Assembly (NCBI RefSeq): GCF_029478665.1
Contig: NZ_JARPQB010000038.1
Location: forward strand, 1 to 50,442
Direction of reading: 5' to 3'
Length of the DNA: 50,442 nucleotides
Source of the DNA: Pseudomonas entomophila
GTDB lineage: Bacteria > Pseudomonadota > Gammaproteobacteria > Pseudomonadales > Pseudomonadaceae
Numbering within the stretch: position 1 is the stretch's first letter; each line of letters begins with the position of its first letter. The position numbers were made by a program, and so were the translations under genes. The notes below the pieces were generated by a model. That model did no database searches. It was not told where the DNA came from and saw nothing but the letters and a program-made list of their open reading frames with translations. Positions 16,950 through 27,875 of this stretch are shown here, one piece after another.

Positions 16950-17969
16950 ATGAGTAACGAAAGCATTAACTGGGACAAGCTGGGTTTCGACTACATCAAG
17001 ACCGACAAACGTTACCTGTCCGTATGGCGTAACGGCGAGTGGGACAAGGGCACCCTGACCGACGACAACGTGCTGCACATCAGTGAAGGCTCCACCGCCC
17101 TGCACTATGGCCAGCAATGCTTCGAAGGCCTGAAGGCCTACCGTTGCAAGGACGGCTCGATCAACCTGTTCCGCCCGGACCAGAACGCCGCGCGCATGCA
17201 GCGCAGCTGTGACCGCCTGCTGATGCCACGCGTACCGACCGAGCAATTCATCGAAGCCTGCAAACAGGTGGTCAAAGCCAACGAGAAGTTCGTCCCGCCG
17301 CACGGCAAAGGCGCGCTGTACCTGCGCCCCTTCGTGATCGGCACCGGTGACAACATTGGCGTGCGCACCGCCCCCGAGTTCATCTTCTCGGTCTTCGCCA
17401 TCCCGGTCGGCTCGTACTTCAAGGGCGGCATGACCCCGCACAAATTCCTGATCTCCGACTACGACCGCGCGGCCCCGCAAGGCACCGGCGCAGCGAAAGT
17501 CGGCGGCAACTACGCAGCCAGCCTGCAACCCGGTTACGAAGCCAAGAAAGCCGGCTTTGCCGACTGCATCTACCTCGACCCGCTGACCCACAGGAAAATC
17601 GAGGAGGTCGGCTCGGCCAACTTCTTCGGCATCACCGCCAACAACGAGTTCGTCACGCCGAAATCGATCTCGGTACTGCCGGGCATCACCCGCCTGTCGC
17701 TGATGGAACTGGCCGAATCGCGCCTGGGCCTGAAGGTCATCGAGGGCGATGTGGAAATCGACAAGCTTGACCGTTTCGTTGAAGCCGGCGCTTGCGGCAC
17801 AGCTGCCGTGATCACCCCGATCGGCGGTATCCAGTACAACGGCAAGCTGCACGTGTTCCACAGCGAAACCGAAGTCGGCCCGGTCACGCAAAAGCTCTAC
17901 AACGAGCTGACCGGCATCCAGAGCGGTGATGTCGAAGCGCCGGCAGGCTGGATCGTCAAGGTCGCCTGA
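16950..17969 (+). CDS. ilvE: Branched-chain amino-acid aminotransferase
   Basis: This 339-residue fold-type IV PLP enzyme transfers amino groups between glutamate and the keto acids of Leu, Ile and Val. The PLP lysine is Lys183 in GAAKVGGNYAAS. Other marks are LHYGQQCFEGLKAYR, YLRPFVIGTG and EVGSANFFGI. The length fits the long class of BCAT. GAGGGTG precedes the ATG at 16950. A TATAAA at about 16903 may be a -10 element. A strong terminator follows. Confidence 0.96.
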   Translation: MSNESINWDKLGFDYIKTDKRYLSVWRNGEWDKGTLTDDNVLHISEGSTALHYGQQCFEGLKAYRCKDGSINLFRPDQNAARMQRSCDRLLMPRVPTEQFIEACKQVVKANEKFVPPHGKGALYLRPFVIGTGDNIGVRTAPEFIFSVFAIPVGSYFKGGMTPHKFLISDYDRAAPQGTGAAKVGGNYAASLQPGYEAKKAGFADCIYLDPLTHRKIEEVGSANFFGITANNEFVTPKSISVLPGITRLSLMELAESRLGLKVIEGDVEIDKLDRFVEAGACGTAAVITPIGGIQYNGKLHVFHSETEVGPVTQKLYNELTGIQSGDVEAPAGWIVKVA

Positions 17970-17986
17970 GGCGTTCGCCTGCTGTG

Positions 17987-18022
17987 AAAACGGGGCATGC
18001 CAGCGATGGCATGCCCCGTTTT
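17987..18022 (+). terminator. Rho-independent terminator after ilvE
   Basis: AAAACGGGGCATGCCA pairs exactly with TGGCATGCCCCGTTTT over a GCGA tetraloop, 17 bases after the stop, and ends in a T run. Confidence 0.9.
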
Positions 18023-18047
18023 CGTTACGGGTACGGCGAAACGCTGT

Positions 18048-18074
18048 TCGCCAGCAAGGCTGGCTCCTACAGGG
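18048..18074. repeat. Single REP half-element
   Basis: TCGCCAGCAAGGCTGGCTCC with the CTACAGG end matches one arm of the REP pair at 24894-24947. The partner arm is absent here. Confidence 0.75.
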
Positions 18075-18183
18075 GAAACCACCTACCGATGCGGGTTCCT
18101 TTGACGCAGATGAATTTTTCTTAAATCGCCGTTTGTCTATTCTTTGGCACAATCAAGCCTCCATTCGCCGCCCAGGAACCAGC

Positions 18184-18864
18184 ATGCCACGCGTACTGAC
18201 CATCGAAGACGACGCCGTCACCGGCCAGGAAATCGTCGCCGAACTCACCAGCCACGGCCTGGAGGTCGACTGGGCCGACAATGGTCGCGAAGGCCTGTCC
18301 AAGGCCATCGCCGGTGGCTATGACCTGATCACCGTGGACCGCATGCTGCCCGAGGTCGATGGCCTGACCATCGTCACCACCCTGCGCAGCCTGAAGATCG
18401 CCACCCCGATCCTGATGATCAGCGCCCTCTCCGATGTCGACGAGCGCGTGCGTGGCCTGCGTGCCGGTGGCGACGACTACCTGACCAAACCATTCGCTTC
18501 GGATGAGATGGCCGCAAGGGTCGAGGTGTTGCTGCGCCGCAACAGCACGCCCATGACCCAGACCCGCCTGCAGGTCGCCGACCTGGAGCTGGACCTGATC
18601 AGCCACGAGGCGCGCCGCGGCGAGCAGTCACTGAACCTGCTGCCCACCGAATACAAGCTGCTGGAATACCTGATGCGCCATTCCGGCCAGGTGATCACCA
18701 GGATGATGATCTTCGAAGAGGTCTGGGGTTATCACTTCGACCCCGGCACCAACCTGATCGACGTGCACATCGGGCGCCTGCGCAAGAAGATCGACTCGCC
18801 CGGCCAGACTCCCCTGATCCGTACCGTGCGGGGCTCCGGCTATGCTATTGCCGAACCCGTCTAA
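18184..18864 (+). CDS. parR: Response regulator, OmpR family (ParR-like)
   Basis: This 226-residue regulator has a receiver domain with phospho-acceptor Asp52 (DLITVDRMLPEVDG) and Lys102 (LTKPF), then an OmpR winged helix (LLPTEYKLLEYLMRHSGQVI, then DVHIGRLRKKID and RGSGYAI). In P. aeruginosa parR-parS precedes the cysS-glnS-ppiB-lpxH group, as here; ParRS responds to cationic peptides and raises polymyxin resistance through lipid A changes and efflux. The symbol rests on that gene order and overall similarity. The ATG at 18184 starts the family-typical MPRVLTIEDD. The 3' end overlaps the sensor gene by 23 bases. Confidence 0.82.
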   Translation: MPRVLTIEDDAVTGQEIVAELTSHGLEVDWADNGREGLSKAIAGGYDLITVDRMLPEVDGLTIVTTLRSLKIATPILMISALSDVDERVRGLRAGGDDYLTKPFASDEMAARVEVLLRRNSTPMTQTRLQVADLELDLISHEARRGEQSLNLLPTEYKLLEYLMRHSGQVITRMMIFEEVWGYHFDPGTNLIDVHIGRLRKKIDSPGQTPLIRTVRGSGYAIAEPV

Positions 18865-20233
18865 GGGCTGGAGCTCCTCCACCAGCCGCCTGCTGGCGCT
18901 GTACAGTTTCCTCTTCGTGGCCTGGAGCAGCATCCTCATGGGGGTGCTGTACTTCGAGGTGTCCAGCTACCTGAACAAGCTCACCCGCCACTCCATGCTG
19001 CAACGCCAGCACCTGTTCGCCCACATGAGCGGCAAGCAGCTGGACGACGCCCTGATCGCCAGCCAGGCCTTCGAAGAGCGCAGCTTCGACGCCTACGGCC
19101 TGTTCGACCCGCAGCTCAACCCGATTGGCGGGCGCATCCGCGCCATTCCCTCGGACCTGGGCCTGGATGGCAAGATCCACGAACTCAAGCGTTGCCTGGA
19201 CGCGGACGACCCGCGCCTGCCGCCAGACAGCTGCGACGCGGTGGCGATCAAGGTCCAGGACGGCCGCTGGCTGGTGCTGGTGCGGGACAACGGCTCGCTG
19301 TTCGTGGTCACCCGGATCATCCTCCACGCACTGCTCTGGGGTATCTCGCTGACCTTGATCCCCGGTTTCGCCGGCTGGTACTTGTTGCGTCGCCGACCAC
19401 TCAAGCGCATCCGCGCCATCCAGGCCCAAGCCGAGCTGATCGTCGCCGGCGACCTCACCCACCGCCTGCCGCTGTCAGCCAGGCGTGATGAGCTGGACAT
19501 GCTCGCCGCCATCGTCAACGCCATGCTCGATCGCATCGAAAGGCTGATGCACGAGGTCAAGGGCGTGTGCGACAACATCGCTCACGACCTGCGCACGCCA
19601 TTGACCCGGCTGCGTGCCCAGCTCTATCGCATTCGCCAGCAGAACGGCATCGATTCGGCGCAGGGCGAGGCACTGGACCAGGCAATTGGCGAGACCGATA
19701 CCCTGATGGCGCGCTTCCGCGGCCTGCTGCGCATCAGTGAACTGGAAGATCGCCAGCGACGTGCCGGTTTCGTGCAGCTTGACCCCCATGCGTTGCTGGT
19801 AGAGCTGCATGATTTCTATCTGCCACTGGCCGAGGATGGCGGCATCCGCCTGCGCCTGGCACAGCCCGGGCAATTGCCTGCGTTGCATGGCGACCGCGAA
19901 TTACTGTTCGAGGCGCTGGCCAACCTGGTGGGCAATGCGATCAAGTTCACCCCGGAGGGTGGGCAGGTGTGGATCGAGGCGATGCAGGACGACGATGGCG
20001 TGCATATCGCCGTCGAAGACAGTGGGCCAGGGATCCCGGCGGAGGAGCGTGAGGCGGTGCTGAAGCGTTTCTATCGCAGTGATGAAGGCCATCGCCACCC
20101 AGGCTTCGGGCTGGGCTTGTCGATCGTCGCGGCGATCGTCGACCTGCATGGCTTTGGGCTGGAGGTGGGGGCCAGTGAACTGGGAGGGGCGAAGCTGGTG
20201 CTGCATTGCCCGTTGGCGGGCCTGGCCAAGTAA
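18842..20233 (+). CDS. parS: Sensor histidine kinase (ParS-like)
   Basis: This 463-residue sensor has two membrane helices (about residues 17-40 and 156-181) around a periplasmic domain of about 115 residues, a HAMP domain (about 182-235), the phospho-acceptor His248 (NIAHDLRTPLTRLR), and an ATPase domain with N box (LANLVGNAIKFTP), DSGPGIP and GFGLGLSIV. It is coupled to parR by overlap. The periplasmic domain has two Cys that may form a disulfide. By analogy it senses cationic antimicrobial peptides; that is inference from orthology. Confidence 0.82.
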   Translation: MLLPNPSKGWSSSTSRLLALYSFLFVAWSSILMGVLYFEVSSYLNKLTRHSMLQRQHLFAHMSGKQLDDALIASQAFEERSFDAYGLFDPQLNPIGGRIRAIPSDLGLDGKIHELKRCLDADDPRLPPDSCDAVAIKVQDGRWLVLVRDNGSLFVVTRIILHALLWGISLTLIPGFAGWYLLRRRPLKRIRAIQAQAELIVAGDLTHRLPLSARRDELDMLAAIVNAMLDRIERLMHEVKGVCDNIAHDLRTPLTRLRAQLYRIRQQNGIDSAQGEALDQAIGETDTLMARFRGLLRISELEDRQRRAGFVQLDPHALLVELHDFYLPLAEDGGIRLRLAQPGQLPALHGDRELLFEALANLVGNAIKFTPEGGQVWIEAMQDDDGVHIAVEDSGPGIPAEEREAVLKRFYRSDEGHRHPGFGLGLSIVAAIVDLHGFGLEVGASELGGAKLVLHCPLAGLAK

Positions 20234-20257
20234 TCATTGGGGCCGCGTTGCGGCCCA

Positions 20258-20314
20258 TTCGCCGGCAAGGCCGGCTCCTACAGGGGGATTGTAGGAGCCG
20301 GCCTTGCCGGCGAA
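20258..20314. repeat. REP element pair forming a hairpin
   Basis: The 25-base arm at 20258-20282 (TTCGCCGGCAAGGCCGGCTC and on) is the exact reverse complement of 20290-20314 over a 7-base loop. It lies between the convergent parS and cysS genes and may end both transcripts. Confidence 0.9.
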
Positions 20315-20344
20315 CGGGCTGCAAGGCAGCCCCAATTGCGCTGT

Positions 20345-21727
20345 TCAGTCAGCCAGACGCCAGGTGGTGCCGCCCTTGCCGTCTTCCAGCACCACACCCA
20401 TGGCGGTGATCTGGTCGCGGATACGGTCGGACTCAGCCCAGTTCTTGTCGGCACGCGCTTGCAGGCGCGCCTGGATCAAAGCCTCCACTTCAGCGGCATC
20501 GACCTTGCCTTCGGCACCGGCGCGCAGGAAGTCGTCGGCATCCAGTTGCAGCACACCCAGCACATCACCCAGCTCACGCAGGCGACCCGCCAGGCCGGCA
20601 GCGGCCTCAAGATCGCTTTCGCGCAGGCGGTTGATCTCGCGCACCAGGTCGAACAGCACGGCGCAGGCTTCCGGTGTGCCGAAGTCGTCGTTCATCGCCA
20701 CGGTGAAGCGCTCGACGAACGCCTCGCCACCCTTCGCGGCAACCCGGGGCAAACCACGCAGTGCGTGGTAGAAGCGCTCCAGCGCCCCCTTCGAATCACG
20801 CAGGCTGTCTTCGGAGTAGTTGATCGCGCTGCGGTAGTGGCTGGCCACCAGCAGATAGCGCACCACCTCCGGGTGGTACTTGTCGAGCACGTCGCGGATG
20901 GTGAAGAAGTTGTTCAACGACTTGGACATCTTCTCGCCATTGATACGGATCATGCCGCAGTGCATCCAGGCGTTGGCGTACTGCTTGCCGGTGGCCGCCT
21001 CGCTCTGGGCGATCTCGTTCTCGTGGTGCGGGAACTCCAGGTCGCTGCCGCCACCGTGGATGTCGAAGCTCTCGCCCAGGCAGCAGGTGGACATGACCGA
21101 GCACTCGATGTGCCAGCCCGGACGGCCCGGGCCCCACGGCGAATCCCAGAACGGCTCGCCCGGCTTGGCGCCCTTCCACAGCACGAAGTCCAACGGGTCC
21201 TGTTTCGACTCGCCCACCTCGATCCGCGCGCCGATACGCAGGTCTTCGATCTTCTTGCGCGACAGCTTGCCGTAGCCGACGAACTTGCCAACCCGGTAGT
21301 ACACGTCGCCGTTGCCTGGCGCGTAGGCATAGCCCTTGTCGATCAGGGTCTGGATCATCGCGTGCATGCCGGGGATATGGTCGGTGGCACGGGGTTCCAG
21401 GTCAGGCTTGAGGATGTTCAGGCGCCGCTCGTCCTCGTGCATCGCGTCGATCATGCGGGCGGTCAGCGCGTCGAACGACTCGCCGTTCTCGTTGGCCCGG
21501 TTGATGATCTTGTCGTCGATGTCGGTGATGTTGCGCACATAAGTGAGCGCATAGCCGCTCTTGCGCAACCAGCGGGTGATCAGGTCGAACGCCACCATGC
21601 TGCGGCCGTGGCCCAGGTGGCAGTAGTCGTACACCGTCATGCCGCACACATACATGCGCACGTTGTTGCCATCGAGCGGCTTGAAGGCTTCCTTCGTCTT
21701 GCTCAGCGTGTTGTAGATGGTAAGCAC
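20345..21727 (-). CDS. cysS: Cysteine--tRNA ligase
   Basis: This 460-residue class I synthetase charges tRNA-Cys. It has the HIGH-type signature HLGH at 37-40, the zinc Cys28 (MYVCGMTVYD), the GGGSDLEFPHHENE segment of the active site, and GEKMSKSLNNF (KMSKS). Length is normal. It follows glnS by 9 bases, so the two synthetase genes are one operon. Confidence 0.98.
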   Translation of the reverse strand: MLTIYNTLSKTKEAFKPLDGNNVRMYVCGMTVYDYCHLGHGRSMVAFDLITRWLRKSGYALTYVRNITDIDDKIINRANENGESFDALTARMIDAMHEDERRLNILKPDLEPRATDHIPGMHAMIQTLIDKGYAYAPGNGDVYYRVGKFVGYGKLSRKKIEDLRIGARIEVGESKQDPLDFVLWKGAKPGEPFWDSPWGPGRPGWHIECSVMSTCCLGESFDIHGGGSDLEFPHHENEIAQSEAATGKQYANAWMHCGMIRINGEKMSKSLNNFFTIRDVLDKYHPEVVRYLLVASHYRSAINYSEDSLRDSKGALERFYHALRGLPRVAAKGGEAFVERFTVAMNDDFGTPEACAVLFDLVREINRLRESDLEAAAGLAGRLRELGDVLGVLQLDADDFLRAGAEGKVDAAEVEALIQARLQARADKNWAESDRIRDQITAMGVVLEDGKGGTTWRLAD

Positions 21728-21736
21728 GGCGGTTCC

Positions 21737-23440
<1,704 letters not shown>

Positions 23441-23652
23441 AGTGTCCTTGAATACAGGTAGCCGGCCCGGGTAGGCCGATTGAATCAAAGGGCCTATCAT
23501 AGCCGAAGCAGTCAAGCTGCCGACAGCCAGGCACCGACAAACTGGCGCGAATTATCGCGATCCGTGCAAAAATGGCGACCGCGCGCCTTGTGCTCGGTAA
23601 CCGGCACAACCTGGCGCACCCTATTCCCGATGCCTTGAGAGCGAACTTAAGC

Positions 23653-24153
23653 ATGTCCAAAGTCAAACTGAGCACCAACCACGGCGACATCGTCCTGCAA
23701 CTGGACGCAGAAAAAGCCCCGCTGACCACCGAGAACTTCGTCCAGTACGTCAAGGAAGGCCACTACGACGGCACCGTCTTCCACCGCGTGATCAAGGGCT
23801 TCATGATCCAGGGCGGCGGTTTCGAGCCTGGCATGACCCAGAAGAAGACCCGCGCCAGCATCCAGAACGAGGCCGACAACGGCCTGAAGAACGCCAAGTA
23901 CACCATCGCCATGGCGCGCACCATGGAACCGCACTCGGCCTCCGCGCAGTTCTTCATCAACGCCAGCAACAACGACTTCCTCAACCACAGCGGCAAGAAC
24001 GTGCAGGGCTGGGGCTACGCGGTATTCGGCGAAGTGATCGAAGGCCGTGAAGTCGTCGATGCCATCGAAGGCGTGTCCACCGGCTCCAAGGCCGGCCACC
24101 AGGACGTACCGAAAGACGACGTGATCATCGAGAAAGCCGAGATCATTGAGTGA
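23653..24153 (+). CDS. ppiB: Cytoplasmic-type cyclophilin, peptidyl-prolyl isomerase B
   Basis: This 166-residue cyclophilin has the catalytic arginine in VFHRVIKGFMIQGGG and the FFIN and GYAVFGEVIEG segments. No signal peptide, so it should act in the cytoplasm. The ATG at 23653 (MSKVKLSTNHGDI) is the family start. The last bases overlap the lpxH start (GTGA). Confidence 0.96.
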   Translation: MSKVKLSTNHGDIVLQLDAEKAPLTTENFVQYVKEGHYDGTVFHRVIKGFMIQGGGFEPGMTQKKTRASIQNEADNGLKNAKYTIAMARTMEPHSASAQFFINASNNDFLNHSGKNVQGWGYAVFGEVIEGREVVDAIEGVSTGSKAGHQDVPKDDVIIEKAEIIE

Positions 24154-24872
24154 TACTGCTGATCTCCGATCTGCACCTGCAAGAAGAACGCCCGGACATC
24201 ACCCGGGCGTTTCTTGATCTGCTCGACGGTCGCGCGCGGCACGCCAAGGCGCTGTACATCCTCGGCGACTTTTTCGAGGCCTGGATCGGCGACGATGCCA
24301 TGACGCCCTTCCAGCAGTCGATCTGCCAGGCCTTGCGCCAGCTGAGCGACAGCGGCACGACGATCTACCTGATGCACGGCAACCGCGATTTTCTCATCGG
24401 CCAGGCGTTCTGCCAGGCCGCTGGTTGCACGTTGCTGGGCGACCCGAGCGTGATCGAACTGGGCGGCGAAGCCGTGTTGCTGATGCATGGCGATACGCTG
24501 TGCACCCGCGATGTCGGCTACATGAAGCTGCGCCGCTACCTGCGCCACCCGTTGAGCCTGTGGATCCTGCGGCACCTGCCGTTGGCCACGCGGCAAAAGC
24601 TTGCACGCAAGCTGCGCAGCGAGAGCAAGTCGCAGACCCGCATGAAGAACACCGAAATCGTCGATGTCACCCCGGACGAAGTACCGAAGGTGATGGCGGC
24701 GCACGGCGTTCGCACCTTAGTGCACGGCCATACCCACCGCCCGGCGATCCACAAGCTGGTGATCGATGGTCAACCGGCGCGACGTATTGTGCTGGGGGAC
24801 TGGGACAGGCGCGGTTGGGCACTGCAGGTGGATGAACAGGGCTTCCAGCTGGCGCCGTTCGAGTTTTCCTGA
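24150..24872 (+). CDS. lpxH: UDP-2,3-diacylglucosamine diphosphatase
   Basis: This 240-residue metallophosphatase makes lipid X from UDP-diacylglucosamine in lipid A synthesis. All metal motifs are seen: SDLHL, GDFFEAWIGDD, GNRDF, MHGDTLC and HGHTHRP. It starts at a GTG overlapping the ppiB stop (GTGA), so translation is coupled. A REP hairpin follows. Confidence 0.96.
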   Translation: MILLISDLHLQEERPDITRAFLDLLDGRARHAKALYILGDFFEAWIGDDAMTPFQQSICQALRQLSDSGTTIYLMHGNRDFLIGQAFCQAAGCTLLGDPSVIELGGEAVLLMHGDTLCTRDVGYMKLRRYLRHPLSLWILRHLPLATRQKLARKLRSESKSQTRMKNTEIVDVTPDEVPKVMAAHGVRTLVHGHTHRPAIHKLVIDGQPARRIVLGDWDRRGWALQVDEQGFQLAPFEFS

Positions 24873-24893
24873 GTTCGACCGGTGCCATTTGTT

Positions 24894-24947
24894 CGCCAGC
24901 AAGGCTGGCTCCTACAGGTACCGTTGTAGGAGCCAGCCTTGCTGGCG
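24894..24947. repeat. REP element pair forming a hairpin
   Basis: CGCCAGCAAGGCTGGCTCCT with ACA (24894-24916) is the exact reverse complement of 24925-24947, with an 8-base loop. It lies between the convergent lpxH and pvdQ. Confidence 0.9.
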
Positions 24948-24962
24948 ATGCCCGGGCCAAGG

Positions 24963-27278
24963 CTACTGAGCGCTGCTCGCCACCGCTGCCTTGTCACGCT
25001 CGCTGATCACATACTGCCGGAACTGCGGATCCGCCTTGATCTGCGCCTCGGTGAACGGAATCGGTGCCAGTTGCTTGGCCGCGAATGCGCGCGTCTGATC
25101 ACCAGCATGCTGCGAAGCCGCTTCACTCGAAAGCGAAAACGCCAGCAGCCCCTGGGCCTGCGGCCCCTGCTCGGTGAAACTGACCACCTGCAGATAGCTC
25201 GAACCACTCACCACCAGGCGCTTGCCCTGCCCCACCGGCACGCTGACCATCGCGTTGTACACACCCAAGGCCTGCGGGCCACCCGGCACTGGCGTGCCAT
25301 CCGCCGCCTGCTGGATCTGCCCCCAGCGCTGATCGGTACTGATACCCGACTTGCCGACCTGCTCCAGCGAGGCCAGGGCCGCTTCGCGCAGCCGCTTGCC
25401 GACCGCCGCCTGTTCCACCGCCAAGCCGCGTGGGGTGTGCTGCGGGTCCGCTGGGTCGAACGGCACACGCCAGATTTCCGAGTGCTGCGACAGTGCGTTG
25501 AGCATGTTGCTGAAGTGGACCAGGCCGACACCGCTGTCCAGGTCCGCCTTGCCGCTCCAGGCCTGAAGGCTGGCACACAGCGGCTGCAGGTCGGCCTGGA
25601 CGCCCTTGCACCATTGCAACAAGTCCGGCAGCAACAGGCTGGCCAGGTAGACTTCGTCATCGAACACCATGCGCTGCAGGTCAGCGACACCCAGCTTGCC
25701 AGCGCCCTGCAAACGCTGCAGGGCAAAGCGGCTGCGCATGCCCAACGGTTGGTCGTCGCGGCTGACCAAGGGCGAGAAGCCGGTCAATGGCTGCGCCGGG
25801 TTGGCCATCCAGGCAGAATCATTGGAGTTCTGCACAAAATCGCCACGTTCCAGGCTCGGCAACAGGCGTGCCGGGAAGATACCGGGCTGGGCGGCCTGCG
25901 CATCGATCTTCCATTGGCAGGCAGTTCGCGAGCCATCCAGTACCACCAACGGGCCGGAAGCCTGGGGATTGCTGCACTGCGACAGCAACGCCTGGTCAAC
26001 GTAAGGTACCACCGACTGGTTCAGGTACATCACCCGCCCCGTACTGTCCACCGCCAGGGTGTTGACCCAGGGAATACCCTGCAACTGTCCGATGCTGCCC
26101 TTCAAGGTGTCCAGGCTGTCGGCGCGGTTGATGCGGTACCACTGCTCAAGCACCCGAGTGTTGTCCAGGTTGGCGTCACGCAGGCTGTAGGCGGCCTGGC
26201 GATCCCAGTCCAGCCGACCGGGCCATTGCACCACCGGGCCGAATTTCGACAGGTAGACCGGCCGCTCGACCTGGTTCAGCGCGCCATCTTCGCCCTTGAC
26301 CGTGACGCTCAGCATCTGCCGCTCGAGCGGCAGCGACTGGCCGTCCAGCAGGTAGCGCGTCGCATCCTTCGGGTCGAGCTGCAGGCGATAGAGCGTGAAA
26401 TGCTTGGACGTGTCGACCGTGTGGGTCCAGGCCAGGTGCCGGTTGAAACCGATATTGACCACCGGCAGCCCAGGCAATGCCGCCCCCATCACGTCCAGTT
26501 GACCGGGAATGGTCAATTGCATCTGGTAGAAGCGCAGCCCGCCCACCCATGGGAAATGTGGATTGGCCAGCAGCAGGCCGCGGCCGTTGGTCGAACGCTC
26601 GGCACCGACGGCAACCGCGTTGCTGCCACGCTCAGCAGCAAACGCCGCCTGCCGCGCCAAGGCCACACTGTAATCGACCGAGGGACGTTGCGCCGCCAGC
26701 TTCGGCGGCGTGGCAGCCACAACCGCTTCGGCGAACTGCACTACCCCACCCTCGGCAAGCAAGCGACGGGTCAGCTTGACCAGATCGAGGCTGGTGATCG
26801 GTCGTACCCAATCGCCTTTTCCGCATTCGGCGGGCAAGCCCTGCGCTCGCCGCTCGCCCAAGGCACGGTTGTAGCCAAGGGCATAGCCTTCAAGCAGGTC
26901 GCGCACCGCACCGGGCTGCGCCTGAAGCCAGCCATTCACCGCCTGCGGGTTGTTCAGCCAGGTAAAGAACAGATCGCTGGCGAGGTTTTCACGCTGCTCC
27001 ACGGTCTTTGCCTGCGCGCCGAAGTAACGCGAACGCTCACCATTGACCGTCAACACTTCATTGGCCAGCAGGCAGAGATTGTCCTGGGCATAGGCATAGC
27101 CGATGCCGTAACCCAGGCCACGTTCATCCTTGGCGAGGATATGCGGCACGCCGAAGCTGGTTCGACGAATCTGCGCGGAGGCTTCACCGGCAGCCTCCCG
27201 CGCCTGGCCGGCCAGGCTGGTGCCGACCAGCAGGGTGGCCAGCCCAAGGTGGAACAGGGGACGCGAAAGAGAGATCAC
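24963..27278 (-). CDS. pvdQ: Acyl-homoserine-lactone / pyoverdine-precursor acylase PvdQ
   Basis: This 771-residue Ntn-hydrolase precursor has a signal peptide (about residues 1-25), an alpha chain, and a nucleophile Ser219 in RGSNAVAVG that starts the beta chain after self-cleavage. The region after it (LLLANPHFPWVGGLRFYQMQ, in part; GLPVVNIGFNRHLAWTHTVD) and FVQNSNDSAW are near those of PvdQ from P. aeruginosa. PvdQ removes the fatty acid from the pyoverdine precursor in the periplasm and can cut long-chain AHL signals. The GTG at 27278 has AGGAG 5 bases upstream; the GTG at 27284 overlaps that site. It is divergent from a Fur-like gene, as pvdQ (PA2385) is next to PA2384. Confidence 0.9.
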   Translation of the reverse strand: MISLSRPLFHLGLATLLVGTSLAGQAREAAGEASAQIRRTSFGVPHILAKDERGLGYGIGYAYAQDNLCLLANEVLTVNGERSRYFGAQAKTVEQRENLASDLFFTWLNNPQAVNGWLQAQPGAVRDLLEGYALGYNRALGERRAQGLPAECGKGDWVRPITSLDLVKLTRRLLAEGGVVQFAEAVVAATPPKLAAQRPSVDYSVALARQAAFAAERGSNAVAVGAERSTNGRGLLLANPHFPWVGGLRFYQMQLTIPGQLDVMGAALPGLPVVNIGFNRHLAWTHTVDTSKHFTLYRLQLDPKDATRYLLDGQSLPLERQMLSVTVKGEDGALNQVERPVYLSKFGPVVQWPGRLDWDRQAAYSLRDANLDNTRVLEQWYRINRADSLDTLKGSIGQLQGIPWVNTLAVDSTGRVMYLNQSVVPYVDQALLSQCSNPQASGPLVVLDGSRTACQWKIDAQAAQPGIFPARLLPSLERGDFVQNSNDSAWMANPAQPLTGFSPLVSRDDQPLGMRSRFALQRLQGAGKLGVADLQRMVFDDEVYLASLLLPDLLQWCKGVQADLQPLCASLQAWSGKADLDSGVGLVHFSNMLNALSQHSEIWRVPFDPADPQHTPRGLAVEQAAVGKRLREAALASLEQVGKSGISTDQRWGQIQQAADGTPVPGGPQALGVYNAMVSVPVGQGKRLVVSGSSYLQVVSFTEQGPQAQGLLAFSLSSEAASQHAGDQTRAFAAKQLAPIPFTEAQIKADPQFRQYVISERDKAAVASSAQ

Positions 27279-27314
27279 AAGCACTCCTCGTGCAATCGGG
27301 GTTATCCCGATCAG

Positions 27315-27338
27315 ACGAAAAGCCGGATGAAAATTTTA
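27315..27338 (-). promoter_or_regulatory. PvdS-type promoter candidate before pvdQ
   Basis: On the minus strand TAAAA (27338-27334) and CGT (27317-27315) are 16 bases apart. The known PvdS iron-starvation box is TAAAT-N16/17-CGT, so there is one mismatch. The site would start transcription about 30 bases before the pvdQ start. No search was run, so this is a candidate. Confidence 0.45.
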
Positions 27339-27477
27339 CGCCTCGTGACGGGTTGCAACGTCTTGAACAAGGTGCGTCAGATTTTTTTCCACGGGGATTG
27401 CAGTTTTCCCGTTCTCGTTCGTCTTAAGTAGTGAGGCACTCATGATTTCGGGACAGTCCACGAAAAGGAGCATTCAC

Positions 27478-27840
27478 ATGTACAACCCGCAACCTTCCTT
27501 GCACACGCCGCCCGGCCCGGCCCCGGCACCCGGCGGGCAGGACGAGCGCGTCGGCAACGAGCAGATCCGCGAGCTGCTGCGCACCTACGGCCTGCGCACC
27601 AGCCTGATCCGCCTCAAGGTGATCGACGCCCTGCACAGCGCGGCCCGTGATGGCCGCAGCATTGGCGTGCGGGGCGTGCACGCGCAGCTCGAGCAACTGG
27701 ATATTCCCCTGTCGTTCCTGAGCGTGCGCGAAGTGCTCAAGCGTTTGTGTGCCGAAGGCGTCATCAGCCTGGGTAGCGACAAGTGCTACAGCCTGGAAGC
27801 CCAGGCCCGGGCCGTGCTCGAGCTGCCGGCCACACGCTGA
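27478..27840 (+). CDS. Fur-family-like small regulator (PA2384-like)
   Basis: This 120-residue protein has a Pro-rich front (about residues 1-20) and then a winged helix of the Fur sort (IRELLRTYGLRTSLIRLKVI, then IGVRGVHAQLEQLDIPLSFLSVREVLKRL, in part). The C-terminal dimer and metal domain of Fur is missing, so it is either a stand-alone DNA-binding domain or binds a partner. AAGGAG lies 7 bases before the ATG at 27478. A gene of this type, PA2384, adjoins pvdQ in P. aeruginosa and affects iron-responsive genes. The role here is inferred from that. Confidence 0.72.
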   Translation: MYNPQPSLHTPPGPAPAPGGQDERVGNEQIRELLRTYGLRTSLIRLKVIDALHSAARDGRSIGVRGVHAQLEQLDIPLSFLSVREVLKRLCAEGVISLGSDKCYSLEAQARAVLELPATR

Positions 27841-27875
27841 GCGCCTGGCCGGCCAGGACCGCCGGCCCGTTCGCT

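Noticed and set aside
24939..27431. Plus-strand open frame of 830 codons
   Set aside because: It is antisense to pvdQ and shows no domain; it is a high-GC shadow.
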